A DNA stretch of 64,000 nt. It comes from Paenibacillus sp. FSL R5-0490 (lineage in GTDB: Bacteria; Bacillota; Bacilli; Bacillales; Cytobacillaceae). A model generated the notes under the pieces. The model worked only from the letters and a program-made list of their open reading frames with translations. It had not been told where the DNA came from and ran no database searches. Both the position numbers and the translations under genes were made by a program. The first letter of the stretch is position 1, and each line of letters starts with the position of its first letter. This document shows, piece by piece, positions 26,398 to 34,362 of this stretch. The DNA lies in assembly GCF_001956215.1 (NCBI RefSeq), contig NZ_MRTQ01000002.1:154267-218266 (forward strand), given 5' to 3'.

Positions 26398-27666
26398 TTA
26401 AAGTGTTCCGACAGTCCTATTAAGCGGTTTTAAGCTAATCGTTTTCTCTATAAAAACAAAGCTGTCATACCTTAGAGAGATTTTAGTGGGAACATAATTA
26501 CCATACTGTTCATATTCAGGATTATATACAACTCCGATGGCCCGGTGTCCAATAGTATCTGTGAATAGATCTCTGTTTTCATCGGTGAACAGCAATACTT
26601 TATCTCCGGGTCCAGCCATTTGAAGGGCATCCTCCCAGCTTCCCGCCTGTGCGGGAGGCACCTCCATAACCTGCATTTCACTCCCCCATTGTTCGGCGGC
26701 TATAACGGTACCTGAGTATGTGCCAAAACCTAATGCTAAAACTTGATCTTCTCCATATTTTTCACGGAGGATTTGCCCAACATTCACAAGTCCCTCTTCT
26801 TTCATATCGGTTGCTCTTGCATCCCCAATATGTGTGTTGTGTTCCCAAACGATAACCTTTGCATCTTTCCCGTAAAATTCCGATACTTCCTCCAGTGCAC
26901 TTACCATGTGATGGTCCCTGATATTCCAATCATCAGGACCGCCTTTTACCATCGCCCGATAATAGTTTTCTGCATTCAGGGCAACAAGGCTGTTTATCAA
27001 AAGGTTCAGTGATTCCTCTTCAAAGTTACTGGTTTCCTCCCACTTGTTTTTTATTTTCAGCAAAAGGTCGGCAACCTCCTTTTCGCAGGCGTCTCCATGA
27101 AATTCAGCAGCCACTGCATAATTTTCCGGCTTCCGGTGATATGGCTCAAAGCAGGAAAAAGCTTTTTTAGCAGCTTCCAGCTCGACTGCTCCCTTTGATT
27201 CCAGAAGTTTTATTATTTCATCCATAGACTCCCATAAGCTATATATGTCGATGCCATAGAAACCCGCCATTTGGCTTTGCTCTTCAATGTGCTGATTATA
27301 ATGATGAATCCAGGTAATCAGCTGTTTTATTTCCTCATTCGCCCACATCCATGTCGGCCACCGGTTAAAATCCTTCAGTGCTTCAAGGGGGTTCATAGGC
27401 GCATACCCTTTAACATACCTGTTAACTGTAAAGCAGGAAGGCCAGTCCCCTTCCACAGCGATACAACTGAACCCTTTCTGTTCAATCAGCTCTTTGGATA
27501 TTTCCGCTCTTATTGAATAAAATTCTGATGTTCCATGTGAAGCTTCTCCCAATAAAACGAATTTCGCTTTCCCGGCAGCTACAATAATGCGGTCAAGCCA
27601 AGATGGATCGCTGAGAGAGCCTGCTTCCGATTGAATAGATGAAATCAGTCTTTTAGTTGCATTCAT
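26398..27666 (-). CDS. Erythromycin esterase family protein
   Basis: A 422-residue EreA/ChaN-like protein: LLGEASHGTSEFY (catalytic-loop Glu and His), AVEGDWPSC, RDHHMV and WEHNTHIGDAR are the conserved motifs. True Ere enzymes hydrolyse the macrolactone ring, but most chromosomal Bacillus members are uncharacterised, so resistance should not be assumed. ATG 27666 is chosen because GAGGTG lies 6 bases upstream; GTG 27675 is within that site. Monocistronic. Confidence 0.88.
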   Translation of the reverse strand: MNATKRLISSIQSEAGSLSDPSWLDRIIVAAGKAKFVLLGEASHGTSEFYSIRAEISKELIEQKGFSCIAVEGDWPSCFTVNRYVKGYAPMNPLEALKDFNRWPTWMWANEEIKQLITWIHHYNQHIEEQSQMAGFYGIDIYSLWESMDEIIKLLESKGAVELEAAKKAFSCFEPYHRKPENYAVAAEFHGDACEKEVADLLLKIKNKWEETSNFEEESLNLLINSLVALNAENYYRAMVKGGPDDWNIRDHHMVSALEEVSEFYGKDAKVIVWEHNTHIGDARATDMKEEGLVNVGQILREKYGEDQVLALGFGTYSGTVIAAEQWGSEMQVMEVPPAQAGSWEDALQMAGPGDKVLLFTDENRDLFTDTIGHRAIGVVYNPEYEQYGNYVPTKISLRYDSFVFIEKTISLKPLNRTVGTL

Positions 27667-27801
27667 TTTTATCACCTCAATTTAGCCTTATAGCTAACTT
27701 GCCCATTTGAATTAGGATTATATGGCTGAATATTAGATCACTGCGGAGAGAAAACTTTAAAGAAAGCAGCTCGAATATATATCAGAAGGGGATAGTGAAT
27801 C

Positions 27802-27990
27802 ATGAAAGAAATGGCTGAAAAATACCTGACATCCGCACCGAAAGAAAAGATGGTTACTATTGAAAATGACGGCAAATTTCCGAATCTAAAAAATGCGGTC
27901 GGGGATTCTGTTGATGAACATGAACAACTGGAAACGGCAAATGCTATTCTAGGCGCAAAAGAAATCGGCCAGCAAAATGAAAATCTTTAA
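27802..27990 (+). CDS. Small hypothetical protein, 62 residues
   Basis: An acidic, soluble frame (MKEMAEKYLTSAPKEKM...) preceded by AAGGGG. No Cys, no membrane segment, no family recognised. It lies 21 bases upstream of the SplA-like gene with no terminator between them, so the two are likely cotranscribed. Confidence 0.6.
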   Translation: MKEMAEKYLTSAPKEKMVTIENDGKFPNLKNAVGDSVDEHEQLETANAILGAKEIGQQNENL

Positions 27991-28011
27991 TGAATTGGGG
28001 GTGGGAATAAC

Positions 28012-28254
28012 ATGGAAACAATAGATCCTAAAACAGTAAAAACAGGAGATGAGGTATATGTCATTTACCATAATCCTCATACTCCCAGTGTAGCAAACGT
28101 AAGGCCAGCCGAAATTGTTCCGCATCCAAAAGATCCTAATGCAGTTGCCCTCTTTCTTAATGAGTCCTTCCATTTAATAGAAGAAGACGATGCCCTGTTC
28201 TCTTCTGAAAAGGATGCTGAAGAGGCTTTTCAGGAGTTATATGGAGATTACTGA
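28012..28254 (+). CDS. splA: SplA-like small regulatory protein
   Basis: An 80-residue protein with GDEVYVIYHNPHTPSVANV, AEIVPHP and DDALFSSEKDAEEAFQELYG, which I associate with SplA, the regulator of spore photoproduct lyase in B. subtilis. No splB gene is adjacent, so its target is open. GGGGGTGGG precedes the ATG. Second gene of a two-gene unit ending at 28265-28298. The identification rests on remembered motifs, not a search. Confidence 0.55.
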   Translation: METIDPKTVKTGDEVYVIYHNPHTPSVANVRPAEIVPHPKDPNAVALFLNESFHLIEEDDALFSSEKDAEEAFQELYGDY

Positions 28255-28264
28255 AGTCAAATAA

Positions 28265-28298
28265 AGAAAGACTGTTATGTTAGAAACAACAGTCTTTC
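28265..28298. terminator. Bidirectional terminator, splA-like / ydjO-like
   Basis: AGAAAGACTGTT pairs with AACAGTCTTTCT around an 11-base loop. Confidence 0.85.
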
Positions 28299-28310
28299 TC
28301 TATATGCTGA

Positions 28311-28493
28311 TTATAGTATTTCCGGCAATTCCCTCATTTCGGCAGTTGTTTCATCACCGCATAATGGACATTTTAAATCTGAAGAGGCAAAATCTTTTCT
28401 CATCCAGCCATTGCAGCTGTTACAGGAATACACCTCTGTGTCGAGCATTACAACCTCTGGCTTATCATCTTGGCCTTTTTTATTGAAAAAAAT
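28311..28493 (-). CDS. ydjO: YdjO-like zinc-ribbon protein with apparent ATT start
   Basis: A 60-residue protein: FFNKKGQDD start, then YSCNSCNGWMRKDF and LKCPLCGD, two Cys pairs in the YdjO (cold-inducible) pattern, ending RELPEIL. The frame has no ATG, GTG or TTG before codon 16. AAAGGGGGCG lies 8 bases upstream of ATT 28493, which would give the family-like FFNKK N-terminus. An internal start at ATG 28448 (codon 16, behind AGAGG) would give 45 residues and keep the Cys pairs. Confidence 0.65.
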   Translation of the reverse strand: MFFNKKGQDDKPEVVMLDTEVYSCNSCNGWMRKDFASSDLKCPLCGDETTAEMRELPEIL

Positions 28494-28583
28494 TGGAAAC
28501 GCCCCCTTTTTTTCTTAGTATGGCCAAGAAACGGGAAAATTATTGAATATGTTAAAAACAATATTTGAAGAGGAGGAAATTTA

Positions 28584-28721
28584 ATGGCCCGCCAACAGAA
28601 GAAGAAAAACATTACAATAGCAGGAACAGATATTGATGAGGTAAAAAGGCTGAATAGCCAATCCGGATTATCCTATAACGAAGTAAAAAGAATGCTGGCA
28701 GAAAATTATTTAAAGAAATGA
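28584..28721 (+). CDS. Small hypothetical protein, 45 residues
   Basis: MARQQKKKNITIAGTDI opens a basic protein that continues DEVKRLNSQSGLSYNEVKRMLAENY, resembling a ribbon-helix-helix or short HTH arrangement. GAGGAGGAAATTTA precedes the ATG. I do not recognise a named family. No terminator follows; it ends 45 bases before the yqjF stop. Confidence 0.65.
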   Translation: MARQQKKKNITIAGTDIDEVKRLNSQSGLSYNEVKRMLAENYLKK

Positions 28722-28766
28722 AGTTTTCATTAGGTTAGATCATGAAAAAGGCTGTCCGCTTGTTTA

Positions 28767-29513
28767 TCATGATGTAACCCTTGTTAAAGGCCAAAAATAG
28801 GCATGCTTTTGCGGAGTATAGTGTAAAATTGGCTCGTTCGTAAAGTACTTGTCAGGTAAAAATGATGCCATTGTATTTTCATATATCAAACACAAAGCTT
28901 CATGCAGCTGCCATTTTGTATGATGGATATCCCCGCGAAAAACCTCTTCACCTTTTGTTACCCATAGGCAATATCTCTCAGTCAGCCATTCATCAAGTGA
29001 CCCTGCCTTTGAGTTAAAAGGGCTTGATGCTACCTTATATTGGGCTTTGAATTGTCCGCTCCTTTTATTTTCATTATTTCGCCTGCTTTCATAATTAATG
29101 AATCCTTCTGCCTTATCAACTTTCATATTGGCATTCATATAGGGAAGGAAATAAAGCATTCTGGCTCCTGTGACCGCTAAAATATTGTCGGCATCAAGGC
29201 TGAAAAAATACACACCTTTCTTTCCCCCAAACTCTACATAAGTTCTTACATTCAGTTCATTCATTGTTTTCATCATTGGTATTGGCGGCAAGCCGCGGAC
29301 TCTCATTCTGCTGATCCAGAAAGGTACTATTCCAATCCAGGCTTCGCCCTTAAATGTATCCAGAGTTAACTGAGAAGGAATATGCTTCTCCATTATTTCT
29401 GCCGGTACCGGCCAATGAGCAAACAGTACATCATTCCATATTTGCTCCATCACCCACGGTCTATCAGGCAGCGGAAAAGGTCTGTGCCCTGTTATCTCAA
29501 GTGCATTCTCCAT
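28767..29513 (-). CDS. yqjF: DUF2071 family protein (YqjF-like)
   Basis: A 248-residue protein matching YqjF/DUF2071: WVMEQIWNDVLFAHWPVP, PFWISRMRVRGLPPIP, ELNVRTYVEFGGKKGVYFFSLDAD and LLY-type C-terminus ending VDI-like HYTPQKHAYFWPL. The fold is related to acetoacetate decarboxylase; function unknown. Cytosolic. Monocistronic. Confidence 0.87.
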   Translation of the reverse strand: MENALEITGHRPFPLPDRPWVMEQIWNDVLFAHWPVPAEIMEKHIPSQLTLDTFKGEAWIGIVPFWISRMRVRGLPPIPMMKTMNELNVRTYVEFGGKKGVYFFSLDADNILAVTGARMLYFLPYMNANMKVDKAEGFINYESRRNNENKRSGQFKAQYKVASSPFNSKAGSLDEWLTERYCLWVTKGEEVFRGDIHHTKWQLHEALCLIYENTMASFLPDKYFTNEPILHYTPQKHAYFWPLTRVTS

Positions 29514-29674
29514 CCTCCTGCCCCCTTCTTTAATATTAGTAAGAATATTCCTCGAATTTGCGGTTCTAAACCATTGCCTTACTTAAAGCATTTCAGTCTT
29601 ATACACAAAAAGATCGCCACGTCCTGGCAAAATGCACTCGGAAATGACGATCATAGTGTTGTGTTTATTTTCCC

Positions 29675-29890
29675 TTAACGGCTTTCATCATACCCTTTAC
29701 GCGGTATGGAAATATCCACCCCAACAACATCCTCAATAACCGCATCCGCCTGGCCTTCCATATAGGCATCACTTACCTGCTCATGAGTTGTTGCGAGACC
29801 TGAGGAAAGCTGATCATTTCTATTATAATCCTCAGCCTCATAATATCTGCCAGCAATATTCGTGCCATTATTATTGTCTTTTTTATTCAT
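29675..29890 (-). CDS. yozQ: DUF4025 family protein (YozQ-like)
   Basis: A 71-residue acidic protein with YYEAEDYNRNDQLSSGLATTHEQVSDAYMEG, resembling the DUF4025/YozQ family. It has an Asn-rich N-terminus and no membrane segment; function unknown, possibly sporulation-linked. AGGAGGGATTCTAT precedes the ATG. The 29514-29674 gap has no clear terminator. Confidence 0.6.
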   Translation of the reverse strand: MNKKDNNNGTNIAGRYYEAEDYNRNDQLSSGLATTHEQVSDAYMEGQADAVIEDVVGVDISIPRKGYDESR

Positions 29891-29983
29891 ATAGAATCCC
29901 TCCTTCTAAAATGAGAACTATCCTTATTTTGGACATTAAACCGATTATCATACGATTCAAATCAAACTCTATGCGAGAAAACA

Positions 29984-30014
29984 AAAAATCTGCCCTTATA
30001 AAGGCAGATTTTAA
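29984..30014 (-). terminator. Terminator of yjcZ
   Basis: AAAATCTGCC pairs with GGCAGATTTT; six Ts follow on the minus strand. Confidence 0.8.
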
Positions 30015-30045
30015 GCAGCTTTGAATGTTCAGTTATCCACTAAGT

Positions 30046-30141
30046 TTACCAGCCAACGTAAGCAGCACCAACAATGATTAGAAGTATAAACAGGACAACG
30101 ATTAAAGCAAATCCGCCGCCATATCCTGCGCCTGCACCCAT
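30046..30141 (-). CDS. yjcZ: YjcZ family sporulation protein
   Basis: A 31-residue membrane peptide: Gly-rich [19 protein letters not shown] followed by [12 protein letters not shown]. This is the YjcZ/YxiC-like family of tiny sporulation proteins. AGGAGGTGTTAGA precedes the ATG, and a good terminator follows the stop. Confidence 0.88.
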   Translation of the reverse strand: MGAGAGYGGGFALIVVLFILLIIVGAAYVGW

Positions 30142-30305
30142 TCTAACACCTCCTGACGTCTAGTGACAGTGTATGAACAAGATGTTTGTCCCGAATGGGC
30201 AGATGTAACAGAGGAAAAAAATTTATATCGAAAAATCGCCGAAAATGTGAACAAAAATAGGAGATTAATCATCCATTTTCATTTGGTAAGAAAAAAACTC
30301 TTTAC

Positions 30306-30319
30306 TGCAAACGGATTCA
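30306..30319 (+). promoter_or_regulatory. CcpA cre-like site upstream of nupC
   Basis: TGCAAACGGATTCA fits TGNAANCGNNNNCA at all fixed positions. It lies between a possible -35 (TTTACT, 30301-30306) and -10 (TAAAAT near 30323), a position for catabolite repression. Confidence 0.5.
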
Positions 30320-30368
30320 TGTTAAAATGGACATGTAATCAAGTTAGATGTCTGACGTCTACTCACGA

Positions 30369-30396
30369 ACCTCTTTAAACAGAGGTCTATATTTTT
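30369..30396 (+). promoter_or_regulatory. Terminator-like hairpin in the nupC leader
   Basis: ACCTCT and AGAGGT form a stem around TTAAAC, followed by CTATATTTTT, within the untranslated leader. It could attenuate transcription. I recognise no riboswitch aptamer in the leader. Confidence 0.4.
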
Positions 30397-30450
30397 GACG
30401 TTTCGTAAAAACGTTTTCATCATTCTAAATTCAACAAATGAGGTGTCAAC

Positions 30451-31668
30451 ATGAGTTTTATCTGGGGTATATTTGGAATTGTGACCGTATTGGGAATAGC
30501 TTTCCTTCTTTCATCCAATCGTAAAGCGATCAATTTACGCACAATTCTTGGCGGTCTAGCCATTCAGTTTGCCTTTGCCTTTGCCGTACTTAAATGGGAT
30601 CTTGGGAAAAAGGCACTGGAAAAATTAACTTTCGCAGTAAATGACATTGTAAGTTACGCCAATGAAGGAGTTAATTTCCTCTTTGGAGGATTATTTCAGG
30701 AAGGTTCAGGTGTTGGATTTGTATTTGCATTCCAGGTCTTAACAGTTGTTATCTTCTTCTCTTCCCTAATCTCTGTTCTATATTATACAGGGATCATGCA
30801 ATTTATTATTAAAGTGATTGGCGGAGGCCTTTCTAAGCTGCTTGGAACCAGCAAGGCAGAATCGATTTCTGCTGCTGCCAATATTTTTGTCGGACAGACA
30901 GAGGCACCTCTTATCGTGCGCCCATTCATCAGCAAAATGACAAAGTCGGAATTATTCGCTGTCATGACCGGCGGTTTGGCTTCCGTGGCAGGTTCAGTTC
31001 TGATTGGTTATTCACTGCTTGGTGTTCCACTGGAATACCTGCTTGCAGCAAGCTTTATGGCAGCACCTGCAGGTCTTATTATGGCTAAAATGATGATGCC
31101 TGAAACTGAAAAATCAGAAACAACTGATGATATTAACATTGAAAAAGATACACAATCTGTCAATATTGTAGATGCTGCGGCCCGGGGAGCGAGCGATGGT
31201 TTAATGCTTGCCTTGAACATCGGTGCCATGCTTCTTGCTTTCATTGCTTTAGTTGCTTTAATCAATGGAATCATCGGTTTTGCAGGCGGACTTTTCGGGC
31301 TTGAAAACTTAACACTTGAAATGATTCTTGGCTTTATTTTTGCCCCAATTGCTTTTGCAGTGGGAGTCCCTTGGGCTGAAGCTGTACAGGCTGGCGGCTA
31401 TATCGGCCAAAAGCTTGTGCTGAATGAATTCGTTGCTTACTCAGCCTTTGCTCCTGAAATCAGCAGCCTGTCTCCTAAGACTGTTGCAGTAGTAAGCTTC
31501 GCGCTTTGCGGCTTTGCAAACATTTCTTCTATGGCCATCCTTCTTGGCGGCCTCGGCAACCTGGCTCCTGACCGCAGAAATGATATTGCCAAGCTTGGCA
31601 TCCGTGCAGTAATAGCTGGAGCTCTTGCCTCTCTGCTAAGTGCAGCAATTGCAGGAATGTTAATTTAA
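30451..31668 (+). CDS. nupC: Concentrative nucleoside transporter (CNT family)
   Basis: A 405-residue polytopic protein with about nine membrane segments. ANIFVGQTEAPLIVRPF is the CNT nucleoside-binding motif with GQTEAP, and AYSAFAPEISSLSPKT and CGFANISS are the second substrate loop. It imports nucleosides with H+ or Na+. GAGGTG precedes the ATG. Monocistronic; a cre site and leader hairpin suggest carbon control. Confidence 0.93.
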   Translation: MSFIWGIFGIVTVLGIAFLLSSNRKAINLRTILGGLAIQFAFAFAVLKWDLGKKALEKLTFAVNDIVSYANEGVNFLFGGLFQEGSGVGFVFAFQVLTVVIFFSSLISVLYYTGIMQFIIKVIGGGLSKLLGTSKAESISAAANIFVGQTEAPLIVRPFISKMTKSELFAVMTGGLASVAGSVLIGYSLLGVPLEYLLAASFMAAPAGLIMAKMMMPETEKSETTDDINIEKDTQSVNIVDAAARGASDGLMLALNIGAMLLAFIALVALINGIIGFAGGLFGLENLTLEMILGFIFAPIAFAVGVPWAEAVQAGGYIGQKLVLNEFVAYSAFAPEISSLSPKTVAVVSFALCGFANISSMAILLGGLGNLAPDRRNDIAKLGIRAVIAGALASLLSAAIAGMLI

Positions 31669-31675
31669 TAGTCTG

Positions 31676-31711
31676 ATAGCATACTGGATAACCGGTATGC
31701 TATTTTTTTGA
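31676..31711 (+). terminator. Terminator of nupC
   Basis: ATAGCATAC pairs with GTATGCTAT, followed by seven Ts. Confidence 0.85.
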
Positions 31712-31798
31712 TGATGAAGGCGAGAATTGTCGAACATTATCTGAAAATTATTTTAATTCAGAGTTGATTTTATATTTTTATTAATGTTAAAGTATTGA

Positions 31799-31812
31799 TG
31801 TAAGCGTTACCA
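31799..31812 (+). promoter_or_regulatory. CcpA cre-like site upstream of the aldehyde dehydrogenase
   Basis: TGTAAGCGTTACCA matches the cre pattern TGNAANCGNNNNCA; it lies just downstream of a weak promoter (TTGATT 31764, TAAAGT 31788). Confidence 0.5.
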
Positions 31813-31876
31813 ATAGTATTCTTCTAAAGTTTTGCAGCATGGAAATACATAGACTACTATTTTAAGGAGGAATTAT

Positions 31877-33361
31877 ATGAGTCAGTTAACTGCAGGTTTA
31901 AAAGAAAAGGTAGAAAAGTTCTTAAGCGGAAAGAAAAAATTATATATCAATGGTGAATTTGTTGAAAGCAAATCACAAAAAACGTTTGATACGTATAATC
32001 CAGCGACAGGAGAAGTTCTGGCTACTGTTTTCGAAGCCGGTGCAGAAGATATTGATCTGGCAGTAAAAGCAGCCCGAAAGGCGTTTGATGAAGGCAAATG
32101 GTCTAAAATGAGCGCTTCTAAGCGCAGCCGCCTGATGTACAAGCTTGCTGATCTTATGGAAGAAAACAGTGAAGAATTAGCACAGCTTGAGACATTGGAT
32201 AATGGAAAGCCAATCCGTGAAACAACAAATGCCGATATTCCATTGGCAATTGAACATATGCGCTACTATGCAGGCTGGTCTACGAAGATTGTCGGACAGA
32301 CTATTCCTGTCAACGGGCCATTCTTCAACTATACCCGCCATGAAGCTGTTGGTGTAGTGGGGCAAATCATCCCTTGGAACTTCCCTCTTCTAATGGCAAT
32401 GTGGAAGCTTGGTGCTGCCCTGGCAACAGGATGTACGGTAGTTCTTAAACCAGCAGAGCAAACACCTCTTTCAGCTTTATATCTTGCTGAGTTAATGGAT
32501 CAGGCAGGCTTCCCTCCAGGGGTTATCAATATTGTTCCTGGTTTTGGAGAAACAGCTGGCCAGCCGCTTGTTGACCATCCGCTGGTAGATAAAATTGCGT
32601 TTACTGGTTCTACAGAAGTAGGTAAACGGATTATGTCCAATGCTTCAAAGACTTTAAAGCGGGTTACGCTTGAGCTTGGCGGCAAATCTCCGAACATTAT
32701 CCTGCCGGATGCTGATTTATCAAAGGCAATTCCTGGAGCTCTTAACGGTGTTATGTTCAACCAGGGACAGGTTTGCTGTGCCGGCTCCCGTGTTTTCATT
32801 CAAAAGAAGCAGTTTGATAATGTTGTAGCTGACATGGCTTCACATGCTAAAAAAATCAAGCAAGGTGCCGGAATTCATGCTGACACTGAAATCGGCCCGC
32901 TTGTATCTGCTGAGCAGCAAAACAGAGTTCTTGGGTATATTGAAAAAGGCCTGAGCGAAGGTGCACAGCTTGTAGCAGGAGGAGATAAGCCGCAGGAGCA
33001 AGGTTACTTCGTCTCCCCTACTATCTTTGCAGATGTTAATGATGAAATGACAATTGCGAAGGAAGAAATCTTCGGACCGGTTATTTCGGCCATGCCTTAT
33101 GATGATATTGACGAATTAATTAACCGTGCCAATAACAGCGAATATGGATTAGCTGCAGGAGTTTGGACTCGTGATGTTGCAAATGCACACTATGTGGCCA
33201 ATAAACTCCGCGCTGGTACTGTTTGGGTGAACTGCTATAACGCTTTCGATGCTGCCTCTCCATTTGGCGGCTATAAGCAATCCGGTATCGGCCGTGAAAT
33301 GGGCTCATACGCTCTTGATAACTATACAGAAGTTAAGAGTGTCTGGATCTCAATGAAATAA
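31877..33361 (+). CDS. NAD(P)-dependent aldehyde dehydrogenase
   Basis: A 494-residue ALDH of the betaine/acetaldehyde dehydrogenase branch, closest in look to B. subtilis Dha[11 protein letters not shown] binds cofactor, [11 protein letters not shown] is the Rossmann turn, catalytic E is in [10 protein letters not shown], and the nucleophile is C300 in GQVCCAGSR. It oxidises aldehydes to acids in the cytosol; substrate cannot be read from the sequence. AAGGAGGAATTAT precedes the ATG. Monocistronic with a cre-like site. Confidence 0.92.
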   Translation: MSQLTAGLKEKVEKFLSGKKKLYINGEFVESKSQKTFDTYNPATGEVLATVFEAGAEDIDLAVKAARKAFDEGKWSKMSASKRSRLMYKLADLMEENSEELAQLETLDNGKPIRETTNADIPLAIEHMRYYAGWSTKIVGQTIPVNGPFFNYTRHEAVGVVGQIIPWNFPLLMAMWKLGAALATGCTVVLKPAEQTPLSALYLAELMDQAGFPPGVINIVPGFGETAGQPLVDHPLVDKIAFTGSTEVGKRIMSNASKTLKRVTLELGGKSPNIILPDADLSKAIPGALNGVMFNQGQVCCAGSRVFIQKKQFDNVVADMASHAKKIKQGAGIHADTEIGPLVSAEQQNRVLGYIEKGLSEGAQLVAGGDKPQEQGYFVSPTIFADVNDEMTIAKEEIFGPVISAMPYDDIDELINRANNSEYGLAAGVWTRDVANAHYVANKLRAGTVWVNCYNAFDAASPFGGYKQSGIGREMGSYALDNYTEVKSVWISMK

Positions 33362-33370
33362 TAGCCGAAT

Positions 33371-33403
33371 CAAAAAAAGGAACCTTTCGAGGTTCCTTTT
33401 TTA
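33371..33403 (+). terminator. Terminator of the aldehyde dehydrogenase gene
   Basis: AAAAAGGAACC pairs with GGTTCCTTTTT around TTTCGA. Confidence 0.85.
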
Positions 33404-33494
33404 ATTGAAATCCCTCCCTATTAAGAATAAGTTCACAGATTATCCATAGGATTTTTGATGGATATTATTTATCCTTATATTGGGAGGGGAAATA

Positions 33495-34094
33495 ATGAAA
33501 AAAGTATATATGATTTCCGCTATTATTGTCATATTAGGCATTGCTGCCGGCATTTCTTTTTTTATCATCCGTGATATGACTTCAAAGATACCTGAACATA
33601 TTACACTTTTAACCGATGATGAGAAGGTATACGACTTTGCAGAATCTGATGAAAAACTGAAGCTTGTTGAATTTATTTATACGCACTGTCCGGATATATG
33701 TCCGACGACTACCCAAAGGATGAATCTCTTGAAAAGTGATCTTACTAATGAGGGCGTTTTTGGGGACAAAGTACAATTCATTACAGTAACAATCGACCCT
33801 TATCGGGACACCGCAGATGTTCTTAAAAAATATAGAAGCACCTTTGACATCGAAAATGATGAGAACTGGCTCTTTCTAACTGCCGATCCTGATACATTGA
33901 AAAAGGATCAGGCAGAAATTCTGGAGCTCGCAAACACTTTCCAATTTCAATACCGTGATCCCGGTGATGGCTTCTATGTTCACAGCACCTTTGTGTATTT
34001 GCTTGACGAGAATAATAAATTTATTAAGAAGTTCCCTATGGGAGAAGACTTTGACAGGAATGAAGTTTTCAAAAAAATAATGAAGCAAATATAA
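33495..34094 (+). CDS. SCO1/SenC family copper chaperone
   Basis: A 199-residue protein with an N-terminal membrane anchor (about 4-25) and an external thioredoxin fold. The copper ligands C65 and C69 (HCPDICPTT) and His in DGFYVHSTFVYLL are present. SCO proteins load the CuA centre of cytochrome c oxidase. ATG 33495 follows GGGAGGGGAAATA; the in-frame start at 33480 lies upstream of that site. Monocistronic, away from ctaA-G genes. Confidence 0.9.
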   Translation: MKKVYMISAIIVILGIAAGISFFIIRDMTSKIPEHITLLTDDEKVYDFAESDEKLKLVEFIYTHCPDICPTTTQRMNLLKSDLTNEGVFGDKVQFITVTIDPYRDTADVLKKYRSTFDIENDENWLFLTADPDTLKKDQAEILELANTFQFQYRDPGDGFYVHSTFVYLLDENNKFIKKFPMGEDFDRNEVFKKIMKQI

Positions 34095-34096
34095 CA

Positions 34097-34133
34097 AAAA
34101 AATGGCGGATTTTAGGATCCGCCATTTTTTTTA
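34097..34133. terminator. Bidirectional terminator, SCO gene / 44-residue gene
   Basis: AAAATGGCGGAT pairs with ATCCGCCATTTT around TTTAGG, T-rich on both strands. Confidence 0.85.
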
Positions 34134-34135
34134 AC

Positions 34136-34270
34136 CTAGTTCGCAGAAGAAGATAAATTTTTGTTTTGGTCAATGAGTATTAAAGTTTTTGACCTTGGCT
34201 TTGAGAAGCTTACTTTAATACCGGATTTCTTTAATCGGTTTACTAAATCAACCAGCTGTTTTTTAGCCAT
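34136..34270 (-). CDS. Small hypothetical protein, 44 residues
   Basis: MAKKQLVDLVNRLKKSG opens a basic frame that continues with IKVSFSKPRSKTLILIDQN. An AAAAGGAGTTTTTTAG ribosome binding site and a terminator directly after the stop support expression. I do not recognise the family. It may be cotranscribed from its own promoter upstream of 34270; the penicillin acylase gene lies in the same direction, ending upstream at 34363. Confidence 0.65.
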   Translation of the reverse strand: MAKKQLVDLVNRLKKSGIKVSFSKPRSKTLILIDQNKNLSSSAN

Positions 34271-34362
34271 CTAAAAAACTCCTTTTTCCCTGCCTGTATG
34301 ATTAATATTTTACATGAAATTTATGAAAAAACTATGAACAAAAAGAAACAATTTATACTTTT

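Noticed and set aside
26398..27666. Macrolide resistance gene
   Set aside because: Family motifs fit erythromycin esterase-like proteins, but chromosomal Bacillus members are mostly uncharacterised; no mobile element is nearby.
27676..27801. Regulatory RNA upstream of the 62-residue gene
   Set aside because: The gap has no stem longer than a few base pairs and no recognisable aptamer.
30163..30378. 71-residue plus-strand ORF in the yjcZ-nupC gap
   Set aside because: It covers the cre site, promoter and leader, has no ribosome binding site and a random composition.
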